From the NCBI GenBank assembly GCA_016235065.1, contig JACRMB010000006.1, positions 1 to 64,000 on the forward strand: a DNA stretch of 64,000 nucleotides, read 5' to 3'. This DNA is from Actinomycetota bacterium. Its GTDB lineage: Bacteria > Actinomycetota > Thermoleophilia > BMS3ABIN01. Below, one piece after another: positions 37,630 through 45,535 of the stretch. The position numbers and the translations under genes were made by a program. The notes beneath the pieces are model-generated. The model was given only the letters and a program-made list of their open reading frames with translations. It was not told where the DNA came from and did not search any database. The stretch's first letter is position 1, and each line of letters starts with the position of its first letter.

Positions 37630-39486
37630 CTATTTTTTGGCGCGTTTCCTGTCGGTCGGATTGAGCAGTTTCTTCCGGAGCCGCTGGCTGGTCGGGGTGA
37701 CTTCCAGCAGTTCGTCGTCCTCGAGGAAATCGAGGCTCTGCTCCAGGCTCAGGATCGTCGGTGGCGTCAGGTCGATGGCGTCGTCAGCTCCGGATGAGCG
37801 CATATTGGTGAGTTTCTTCTCTTTGCAGACGTTGACTTCCAGGTCGCCCTCGCGCGAGTTGAGCCCGATTACCATGCCTTGATAAACGGGGGTCTGGGGA
37901 TTGATGAAGATGACCCCCCGCTGCTGGGCGTTGTTGATGCCGAAAGCTACTGATTTTCCAGACTCGCTGGCGACCAGGGCGCCGTTACGCATACGGGGGA
38001 TGGGAGCACCCACCGGCTGGAAGCGCAAAAACATCGAATTCATGATCGCGGTGCCGCGCGAAAGCGTCAGAAGCTGATTCCTCAGGCCGAGGATGCCGCG
38101 CGTGCTGATCTCAAAATGCAGCCTGGTGGAGCCGTCGGAGCCTTCCTCCTGGCCGAAGAGAATACCTTTGCGCCTGCCGACCTCGCCGGTGACGGCGCCG
38201 ACGTACTCGGTGTCGACGTCGATGGTGAGTTCCTCGATCGGCTCATGCGTTTTTCCGTCGATCCCTTTGTTGATCACCTGGGGCTTGCCGACCTGCATCT
38301 CGTAGCCCTCACGCCTCAGGTTCTCGATGAATACGGAAAGATGCAGCTCGCCACGGCCCGAGAGCACATAGTCGCCGTTCTCGCCGATCTCCATTCGCAG
38401 AGAGACGTTGGTCTCGAGCTCGCGCTCGATGCGCTCGAGTATCTGGCGGCTGGTCACATACTGGCCTTCCATGCCGGCAAAGGGCGATGTGTTGGCGCCC
38501 ACCGACATCTTCAGGGTCGGTTCCTCGATATCGATTATGGGAAGTACTTCGGGGTTGTCGCTGTCGGCGAGAGTCTCGCCGATTCCCGCATTCTTGATGC
38601 CGGTCAATGAGACGATATCGCCGGCGTGGGCCTCTTCGACCTCGACCCGCTTGAGCCCCTGGGAAACATACACCTTGTCGATGCGGGCCTGCTCCTCGTT
38701 GCCGTCCTTCTTCATCAGGGTGATCGTGGTGCCGGGCTTGATCGAACCGCGCCTGATCCTGCCGATGGCGTGCTTGCCCTGATAGCTGTCGGGATCGAGC
38801 TGGGTAACCAGCATCTGGAACGGCTCGTCGGTAAGCACGTCGGGAGCCGGGATATGATCGAGGATAGCCTCAAAGACAGGGGTCAGGTCGGCGATCTCCT
38901 CGGAATTCTCGGGAATCTCCTCCCAGGCCTTGCCGCCGCGGGCGACCGCGTAGTAGATGGGGAAATCAAGCTGCTCCGGATCGGTAGCCAGGTCGAGGAA
39001 CAGGTCATGGGTCCTCTCGATGACCTCCTCGATGCGGGCGTTGGGCTTGTCGATCTTGTTGATGACCACGATCGGCTTGAGGCCCAGTTCCAGCGCCTTC
39101 TTCAGCACGAACTTGGTCTGGGGCATGGGACCCTCCTGGGCGTCGACTACCAGGATGGCGCCGTCGGCCATGTTCAGGATCCGCTCCACCTCGCCGCCGA
39201 AATCGGCATGGCCGGGAGTGTCGATGATGTTGATCTTGGTGTCGCCATACTTCACGGCGGTGTTCTTGGCCAGGATGGTGATTCCGCGTTCCCGCTCCTG
39301 GTCGTTGGAATCCATGATCAGGGTCTGGCTGAAAGCGGCTTCGTTCTCACGGAAGGTCTTGGACTGCTTGAGAAGCCCGTCGACCAGCGTCGTCTTGCCG
39401 TGGTCTACATGGGCGATTATGGCTACGTTTCTAAGATTCACTTGCCCGGTTCCCTTTTCCATATTGTTTATTGTCCCTGCTTCCAT
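37630..39486 (-). CDS. typA: Translational GTPase TypA/BipA
   Basis: Protein of 618 residues with G1 AHVDHGKTTLVD, G2/G3 ERERGITI and DTPGHADFGGEVERIL, and G4 NKID. The domain III-V and TypA-specific C-terminus follow (GVIFINPQTPVYQGMVIGLNSR). It is a ribosome-binding GTPase involved in stress and ribosome assembly. A leader hairpin lies about 70 bases upstream. Confidence 0.97.
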   Translation of the reverse strand: MEAGTINNMEKGTGQVNLRNVAIIAHVDHGKTTLVDGLLKQSKTFRENEAAFSQTLIMDSNDQERERGITILAKNTAVKYGDTKINIIDTPGHADFGGEVERILNMADGAILVVDAQEGPMPQTKFVLKKALELGLKPIVVINKIDKPNARIEEVIERTHDLFLDLATDPEQLDFPIYYAVARGGKAWEEIPENSEEIADLTPVFEAILDHIPAPDVLTDEPFQMLVTQLDPDSYQGKHAIGRIRRGSIKPGTTITLMKKDGNEEQARIDKVYVSQGLKRVEVEEAHAGDIVSLTGIKNAGIGETLADSDNPEVLPIIDIEEPTLKMSVGANTSPFAGMEGQYVTSRQILERIERELETNVSLRMEIGENGDYVLSGRGELHLSVFIENLRREGYEMQVGKPQVINKGIDGKTHEPIEELTIDVDTEYVGAVTGEVGRRKGILFGQEEGSDGSTRLHFEISTRGILGLRNQLLTLSRGTAIMNSMFLRFQPVGAPIPRMRNGALVASESGKSVAFGINNAQQRGVIFINPQTPVYQGMVIGLNSREGDLEVNVCKEKKLTNMRSSGADDAIDLTPPTILSLEQSLDFLEDDELLEVTPTSQRLRKKLLNPTDRKRAKK

Positions 39487-39553
39487 CGATTTCGTTCCCG
39501 CTTCCAGTTCGTATTTTTTTGTTTCCGATTTCCGGCCGCTTGTTTCCGTGCAT

Positions 39554-39578
39554 AAAAAAAGCCCCTGGCCGGAGCCTT
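39554..39578 (-). terminator. Terminator-like hairpin in the typA leader
   Basis: An imperfect eight-base-pair stem (with two G-U pairs as RNA) and loop GGCCA, followed on the reverse strand by seven T. No gene lies between it and 39780 on that strand, so it is probably an attenuator in the typA leader, not the end of another transcript. Confidence 0.45.
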
Positions 39579-39781
39579 GAACCGGATTTCATTGCTGTTT
39601 CTGTCTAATGTATTGTAGCAGCCAAAAGGCCATAAGACGAACCGTTAGATGCGGGTCATCCATGAAGTAATACTGATACCTGTGTTAACATACATCTGAT
39701 CCACCGCGAAGGTGGCCACCGTCAAAGCGCTCAGACATAGCAAATTTATTCCTAAAAATACTTTCCTCTCCCAGGACGCTG

Positions 39782-40342
39782 ATTGATGAGAAGTCCTTCA
39801 CCGCAGATCAGGAATATATCTCCACCGGCCAGGCACTAGGGGAAAAAACCAGAAGACTCTTCAACGGATCCCTGGCGATCAGGGTGGTTACCGCCGGCTC
39901 GACCAATGCCTGTGAGCAGGAACTGGTCGCCCTGGGTAACCCATATTATGACGTGGAGCGCTTCGGCGTCCACTTCGTCGCCTCCCCCCGGCATGCCGAC
40001 ATGCTGATGGTCACCGGACCGGTCTCGCGCAACATGCGCGAAGCGCTGGTCAGGACCTACGAAGCCATGCCGGAGCCCCGGATCGTGGTCGCGGTCGGGG
40101 ACGACGCTATCGATGGCGGCCTCTTCAAGGGCTCTTATGCAGTGCTGGACGGCGTCCATAATGTGATCCCGGTCGACTACCAGATTCCCGGAGATCCTCC
40201 CTCCCCCAGGCGCATCATCGGTTCGCTTCTGGCTATCCTCGGCGATCTCGACGGCTCAGCCGTTAAGATTCCCGGCGACATTAACGGCCCGACAGTGAAC
40301 ATCCCCGGCGACCATGACGGCCCGACCAAGAATAAAGCCTGA
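39782..40342 (+). CDS. NuoB/HycG-like small subunit that lacks most Fe-S cysteines
   Basis: The frame shows clear small-subunit homology: RLFNGSLAIRVVTAGSTNACEQE, DVERFGVHFVASPRHADMLMVTGPVSRNM and PEPRIVVAVGDDA. Homology begins well before the first GTG (39884), so the true start is upstream. No ATG, GTG or TTG is in frame; ATT 39782 after AGGA is my best guess. The proximal 4Fe-4S ligands are degraded: CNGC reads TNAC, GSCA reads GDDA, PGCPP reads PGDPP, so only one of four cysteines remains. The C-terminus ends in a short tandem IPGDxxGPT tail. It is the first gene of the complex, six bases before the next. Confidence 0.8.
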   Translation: MDEKSFTADQEYISTGQALGEKTRRLFNGSLAIRVVTAGSTNACEQELVALGNPYYDVERFGVHFVASPRHADMLMVTGPVSRNMREALVRTYEAMPEPRIVVAVGDDAIDGGLFKGSYAVLDGVHNVIPVDYQIPGDPPSPRRIIGSLLAILGDLDGSAVKIPGDINGPTVNIPGDHDGPTKNKA

Positions 40343-40348
40343 TCCCGG

Positions 40349-42394
40349 ATGGATTTCCTTATCACGCCAGCCGCCTATCTCATCATGCTCGCTTTCTTTG
40401 CGGCGGGAGCCCTCGGCGCCCTGCTCCTCTGGCGTAATGACAGGGCAGCTAACGCCTGGAGCCACTGGCTGGCGATCGCGGGGTCAGCTGCGGGCCTGAT
40501 CTTTTCCGGCGCGGTTCTTTACAAAGGTGTGGCGCCATCGTTCGCCGCCGTCTCGTCGCTGCCACTGCTATCGCTATCCTTCCGGATCGACCGGCTTTCG
40601 GCGTTCTTCATGCTCGTGATCTCTCTGGTGGCGCTCGCCTGTTCCATCTATGCGCTCGGCTACGTCCGCCATTACTACGGAAATTACAGCATCGGTGTGC
40701 TGGGCTTCTTCTACAACATCTTCATCGCCAGCATGATCGCCGTGGTGACGGCTCACAACGCCCTTTTCTTCCTGATAGTCTGGGAAGTGATGGCGCTGGC
40801 CTCATATTTCCTTGTGGTATATGAGAACCGCGAGCCGTCGAGTATCAGAGCCGGCTCACTTTATTTCATCATGACCCATGCCGGAACGGTGTTCATCATC
40901 ATCGCTTTCCTGCTGATGTACCGCTGCGCCGGTTCGTTTGATTTCGGCGCGCTCAGAGACGGCCTCAGCGACGCCTCGCCGCTGATGAGGAATGCCATCT
41001 TCGTCTCGGCGCTGATCGGATTCGGAGCCAAGGCCGGGATCATCCCGCTGCATGTCTGGCTGCCGAGCGCACATCCCGCCGCCCCATCCCATGTCTCAGC
41101 CCTCATGTCAGGTGTCATGATCAAGACCGGCATCTACATGATGATCCGCATCTATCTCGACTTCCTGCCCGGCTCGTACCTCTGGTGGGGCCTGGCGCTG
41201 CTTGTCGCCGGCGCGATCTCCTCCCTGCTGGGAGTACTTTACGCCCTCTCTGAGAGCGATCTCAAAAGGATGCTCGCCTACAGCAGCATCGAGAACATCG
41301 GCATCATCCTGCTCGGGCTGGGAAGCGCGCTGGTATTCCAGTCCTTCGGGTTGGACTCGCTGGCTGCACTTGGCCTCGCGGCGGCGCTCTTCCATACCAT
41401 CAACCACGCTGCTTTCAAGGCGCTGCTTTTTCTGGGCGCCGGTTCGGTCATCAACGCGACCCATACGCGCAACATCGAAAAGTACGGGGGCCTGATAAAA
41501 GTGATGCCTCAGACGGCGTTCTTCTTCCTGATCGGATCGATCGCGATCGCCGCCCTGCCGCCGCTCAACGGTTTCTTCAGCGAGTGGCTGACCTTTCAGG
41601 CGCTGTTCCAGGGAGTCATGGCCTTCGATGTGGCCACCAAAGTCGTTTTCATCCTCGCGATTGGTTCGCTGGCCTTCACCGGCGGCCTGGCCGCTGCCTG
41701 TTTCGTCAAGGCGTTCGGCATCACTTTCCTGGCGCGCCCCCGCAGCGAGCAGGCAATGCACGCCAGTGAGTCAGCGCGCTCCCTGCTGGTGGCGATGGCT
41801 GGATTGTCGCTTGTCGTTGCCGGGCTGGGACTCTTCGCAGGCGTGGTCCTGGGTGAGCTGACGCCGGTAGCGGGCAGCCTCGCGAACCTTCGAGGCGCCC
41901 AGGCCGCCGATGTGGCCGGATTCAGGTCAGTCAGCATCGAGGGCGGATTCGCATCAGTCTCGATGCCAGCCCTCTTCTTCGGCCTGGCGGCCGTGATCGC
42001 CACCGTTGCTGTCGCGGTCAGGATTCTGGCCCGGCGCAGGAAGGTCAGGACCGGCCCCACCTGGGACTGCGGCACCGACCTCACCCCGCGCATGGAGATC
42101 AACGCTGAGGGATTCTCCCGCTCGCTGATCACCGTCATGCGGGGAGTGCTCAGGCCCAGCAGTGAGACCGAGATCGAGTATCACGACGCCAGTGGCTATT
42201 TCCCCCGGATCGGCACGGTCACCATGGGCCTGCACGACATCTATCAGACTTATATCTACAAACCCCTGCGGGACCTGACGACCATGGTCGCCGGCCAGGT
42301 GACGAAAGTGCAGAGCGGCAACGTCAACGCCTATATCCTCTACATCTTCCTGACCCTGATCGGCCTGCTGTTCTTCCTGGATGTGCAGTCATGA
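40349..42394 (+). CDS. NuoL/HyfB-like antiporter-type membrane subunit
   Basis: Protein of 681 residues with about 14-16 transmembrane segments. Key charged residues of the ion-translocating fold are kept: glutamate in VWEVMALASYFLVV, and lysines in GFGAKAGIIPLHVWLPSAHPAAPSHVSALMSGVMIKTGIY. The C-terminal part holds a long extension ending in a hydrophobic anchor, as in HyfB. In related complexes this subunit moves H+ or Na+. It overlaps a short frame at 42391. Confidence 0.9.
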   Translation: MDFLITPAAYLIMLAFFAAGALGALLLWRNDRAANAWSHWLAIAGSAAGLIFSGAVLYKGVAPSFAAVSSLPLLSLSFRIDRLSAFFMLVISLVALACSIYALGYVRHYYGNYSIGVLGFFYNIFIASMIAVVTAHNALFFLIVWEVMALASYFLVVYENREPSSIRAGSLYFIMTHAGTVFIIIAFLLMYRCAGSFDFGALRDGLSDASPLMRNAIFVSALIGFGAKAGIIPLHVWLPSAHPAAPSHVSALMSGVMIKTGIYMMIRIYLDFLPGSYLWWGLALLVAGAISSLLGVLYALSESDLKRMLAYSSIENIGIILLGLGSALVFQSFGLDSLAALGLAAALFHTINHAAFKALLFLGAGSVINATHTRNIEKYGGLIKVMPQTAFFFLIGSIAIAALPPLNGFFSEWLTFQALFQGVMAFDVATKVVFILAIGSLAFTGGLAAACFVKAFGITFLARPRSEQAMHASESARSLLVAMAGLSLVVAGLGLFAGVVLGELTPVAGSLANLRGAQAADVAGFRSVSIEGGFASVSMPALFFGLAAVIATVAVAVRILARRRKVRTGPTWDCGTDLTPRMEINAEGFSRSLITVMRGVLRPSSETEIEYHDASGYFPRIGTVTMGLHDIYQTYIYKPLRDLTTMVAGQVTKVQSGNVNAYILYIFLTLIGLLFFLDVQS

Positions 42395-42459
42395 GTCTGA
42401 TACGCCCGGAAACTGACGGCGCGCTCAGACAAATCGCGTTTGCCGGGGAGAGCCGATGA
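42391..42459 (+). CDS. 22-codon frame bridging the hyfB- and hycD-like genes
   Basis: ATG 42391 overlaps the stop of the upstream gene as ATGA, and its own stop (TGA 42457-42459) overlaps the ATG of the downstream gene. The sequence MSLIRPETDGALRQIAFAGESR shows no family. It may be a translational coupling element or a remnant; protein function is doubtful. Confidence 0.3.
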   Translation: MSLIRPETDGALRQIAFAGESR

Positions 42460-43391
42460 CGCTGACAGAAATAACCTGCTGGCTTCTGCAGCTCCTGCTT
42501 GTGCCGGCGCTGTCGCCGCTCTTCGTCGGGTTGACCCGCAAGCTCAAGGCGCGGCTGCAGAGCCGCCGGGGCGCCGGGATCCTCCAGCCATACCGTGACC
42601 TCCGCAAACTGTTCAACAAGGACGAGGTCATCAGCGAGGACGCCTCCTGGCTGTTTCGCGCAGCACCATATCTGATCTTTGCGGTCACCATCATCATCGG
42701 CGCCAGCATCCCGCTTTTCTCGACTGTGCTATCTAACACCTACACGGGGGATTTCCTGGTAGTGGTCTACCTGGTGGCTCTGGGGACTTTCTTCCTCGCC
42801 CTGGCGGGTCTCGATACCGGCGGCGCCTTCGGAGGCTTCGGCTCCAGCCGCGAGATGATGGTAGCTGCACTGACCGAAGGCGGCCTGGTGCTGTCGCTCC
42901 TGGTGCTGGCACTCATCAGCGATACCACCAGTCTCACCGGCATCTCCGAGAACATCGGCGACCTGTCGTTCACGAGTTTCACGCCTATCATCCTGGCATT
43001 TATCAGTTTCTCCATAGCCCTGCTGGCGGAGAACAGCCGCTACCCGTTCGACAATCCATCCACCCATCTCGAGCTGACCATGATCCACGAAGCCATGATC
43101 CTGGAGTATTCGGGAAAACGGCTGGCGCTGATCGAGTGGGCATCGGCCAACAAGTATCTGATCTTCATCGCTCTGGGAGCGAACCTGTTCTTCCCCTGGG
43201 GGATAGCCCACTCGCTCGACCTTCCGTCCATCCTGCTCGCGCTAGCGCTGCTGATCGTAAAAGTGACGCTTTTCTGCCTGGCGATCGCTATCATCGAATC
43301 CAGCATAGCCAAGCTGAGGATATTCCGTCTGCCGGACCTGCTGCTGACATCTTTTGTCATCAGCGTCATCGCCCTGGGTCTGGTGAGCTGA
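42456..43391 (+). CDS. HycD/HyfC-like (NuoH-type) membrane subunit
   Basis: Protein of 311 residues, eight predicted transmembrane helices. The conserved acidic stretch is AENSRYPFDNPSTHLELTMIHEAMILEYSGKR, the diagnostic HycD/NuoH motif that couples the peripheral and membrane arms. The N-terminal loop RRGAGILQPYRDLRKLFNKDEV is also typical. Confidence 0.95.
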   Translation: MTLTEITCWLLQLLLVPALSPLFVGLTRKLKARLQSRRGAGILQPYRDLRKLFNKDEVISEDASWLFRAAPYLIFAVTIIIGASIPLFSTVLSNTYTGDFLVVVYLVALGTFFLALAGLDTGGAFGGFGSSREMMVAALTEGGLVLSLLVLALISDTTSLTGISENIGDLSFTSFTPIILAFISFSIALLAENSRYPFDNPSTHLELTMIHEAMILEYSGKRLALIEWASANKYLIFIALGANLFFPWGIAHSLDLPSILLALALLIVKVTLFCLAIAIIESSIAKLRIFRLPDLLLTSFVISVIALGLVS

Positions 43392-43395
43392 CTCC

Positions 43396-44052
43396 ATGTC
43401 TCACCTGAACCAGCAGACCCTGTTACTGTTCGCAACTGTCATCTTCATGCCGGCGGTACTGCTGCACCTGACCCGGAAGAACACCGCCGCCGTCCTCCTG
43501 TATATGGTCCAGTCGTCAGCGATAGCCCTGCTGCTCGCCCTTTCATCGTTCGAACGTTTCTCGCCGCTGCTGCTCCTGGCAGTAGTCGCTACCGTGGCGG
43601 TCAAGCTCTTCATCGCGCCGTATTTCTTCTTTGGCCTGATCAAGCGGCACGAGCTGAGATTCTCAGTCAGCACTTACCTGAACACTCCCGTATCACTGCT
43701 GGTCATCGCCGCGCTGCTGGCGCTCACCCAGAGCGATTTCTTCGAGACCCTGGCGGTCCTGGCCCAGTCGAGCGAGGCGTCGCTGAGCCTGTGCTTCTCG
43801 ACCATCCTGATATCTCTGTTCCTGAGCATCAACCGAAGGGGCGCGCTCTCCCAGATGATCGGGATACTCTCGCTTGAGAACGGCATCGTCGCCTTCGCCC
43901 TTTTCGCCGGCCTTGAGCAGAGCCCGGGCCTGCAGCTGGGCGTGACATTCAACATCCTCATCTGGGTTGTGATCGCTACTGTCTTCGCCTCGATGATCTT
44001 CCGCAAGTTCGGCTCACTCGACGTCACCACCATGAAGAAGCTGAAGGGCTGA
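43396..44052 (+). CDS. HyfE-like (NuoK-related) membrane subunit
   Basis: Protein of 218 residues with about seven transmembrane helices. Conserved segments: FFGLIKRHELRFSVSTYLNTPVSLLVIAALLALTQ and QMIGILSLENGIVAFALFAGLEQ. It matches HyfE of hydrogenase-4 and the HycP product of mycobacteria. It lies four bases after hycD. Confidence 0.85.
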   Translation: MSHLNQQTLLLFATVIFMPAVLLHLTRKNTAAVLLYMVQSSAIALLLALSSFERFSPLLLLAVVATVAVKLFIAPYFFFGLIKRHELRFSVSTYLNTPVSLLVIAALLALTQSDFFETLAVLAQSSEASLSLCFSTILISLFLSINRRGALSQMIGILSLENGIVAFALFAGLEQSPGLQLGVTFNILIWVVIATVFASMIFRKFGSLDVTTMKKLKG

Positions 44053-44054
44053 GC

Positions 44055-45512
44055 GTGGCTCTCATCATCCTCATCGCCGCGCCGCTGCTCGCCGCCCTGG
44101 CCTCACTGGCGGTCCGGAAACGGGTCGCTATCCTCGAGCTGATCGCGGCGGTCACGGCTCCGATCGAATTCGCTGCGATCGTGGTGATCCTCAATGGGGT
44201 TTACCGGGATGGCCGCTGCGATTTTGGTACATATCTTTCGGCTGACGCCCTGGGTGCGGTCGTACTGATCACCATCGGCCTGGTCGGCCTGGCCGCGGCC
44301 TTCTATTCCATCGGATACCTGAGGGAAGAAGTGCGGAAGGAGATAATCGGCTTCAGCCGCGTTCGCCAGTACTGGGTGCTGTTCCATCTTTTCCTGATGG
44401 CGATGTTCTTCGCTGTCATAACCGTCAGCCCGATCATGATGTGGATCGCAATCGAGGCGACCACTCTCTCCACCGCTTTCCTTATCAGTTTCTATAACAA
44501 GGCTTCCTCCATGGAGGCCGCCTGGAAATATCTGATCATCAACTCGATCGGGCTGCTGCTGGGATTTTTCGGGACGCTGCTGTTCCTGACTCCCGAGCAG
44601 GGTTCAGGCATGGAAAAGTTCGTTGATTGGGCAGCGCTGGCTGAAAGCGCCAGCTCGATGAACCCGTCCCTGGTGAAGATCGCCTTCATATTCGTTCTGA
44701 TAGGTTATGGCACCAAGGTCGGCCTCGCTCCGATGCACACCTGGCTGCCTGACGCTCACAGCAAGGCGCCGTCGCCGATAAGCGCCCTGCTTTCAGGCGC
44801 GCTGCTCAACGTCGCCATGATGGCCATCCTCAGATTCAGAATCGTCGCCGACGGCGCCGTCTCGCCATCGTTCACAAGGAACCTGATGATATATTTCGGC
44901 GTCGTCTCGATCGCGATCCCCGCCTTCATCATCGTCGTCCAGAAGAACTACAAACGCCTCTTCGCCTATTCCAGCATCGAGCACATGGGCATCATCTCGC
45001 TGGGATTCGGCTTCGGCGGGATCGGCGCCTTCGGCGCCCTGCTGCATATGATCTACCACTCCATGGTCAAATCGGTGCTGTTCTTCTCCGCCGGCAACCT
45101 GTTGCTGAAATATGGGTCCACTAAGATATATAAGGTGAAGGGAGCACTTTCGGTGCTGCCGGTCACGGGCGTGGTTCTGATCGTGGGATTCCTAGCCATC
45201 ACCGGCATGCCGCCGTTCGGGATCTTTATTACTGAGTTCTACATACTGACTGCGGGCGTCACCGCCCATCTGCCGGTGGTGATCGGGGTGCTCTTCCTGC
45301 TGCTACTGGTGTTCGCCGGATTCCTCAAGCATATCGTCGGCATGATCTACCAGTCTGAGGCGGAAGTACCTGCGGAAACCAGCGGCGAATCCAACTTGCT
45401 GACAATAGTACCACCAGTATTATTATTGCTCCTGTTCATCGCCGCCGGTTTTTATCTGCCGGTGCCGGTCAGGTCGCTGATCGACTCAGCGGCCGCGATG
45501 TTAAATGGATAA
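44055..45512 (+). CDS. HyfF-like (NuoN/M-type) antiporter membrane subunit
   Basis: Protein of 485 residues from GTG 44055, with about 14 transmembrane helices. Conserved: MMWIAIEATTLSTAFLISFYN with its glutamate, and GYGTKVGLAPMHTWLPDAHSKAPSPISALLSGALLN with its lysine and histidines. These are the ion-channel residues of complex I-like antiporter subunits. Operon gap to upstream gene is two bases. Confidence 0.93.
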   Translation: MALIILIAAPLLAALASLAVRKRVAILELIAAVTAPIEFAAIVVILNGVYRDGRCDFGTYLSADALGAVVLITIGLVGLAAAFYSIGYLREEVRKEIIGFSRVRQYWVLFHLFLMAMFFAVITVSPIMMWIAIEATTLSTAFLISFYNKASSMEAAWKYLIINSIGLLLGFFGTLLFLTPEQGSGMEKFVDWAALAESASSMNPSLVKIAFIFVLIGYGTKVGLAPMHTWLPDAHSKAPSPISALLSGALLNVAMMAILRFRIVADGAVSPSFTRNLMIYFGVVSIAIPAFIIVVQKNYKRLFAYSSIEHMGIISLGFGFGGIGAFGALLHMIYHSMVKSVLFFSAGNLLLKYGSTKIYKVKGALSVLPVTGVVLIVGFLAITGMPPFGIFITEFYILTAGVTAHLPVVIGVLFLLLLVFAGFLKHIVGMIYQSEAEVPAETSGESNLLTIVPPVLLLLLFIAAGFYLPVPVRSLIDSAAAMLNG

Positions 45513-45535
45513 CTGATACGGAAGTCTGACTAGTG

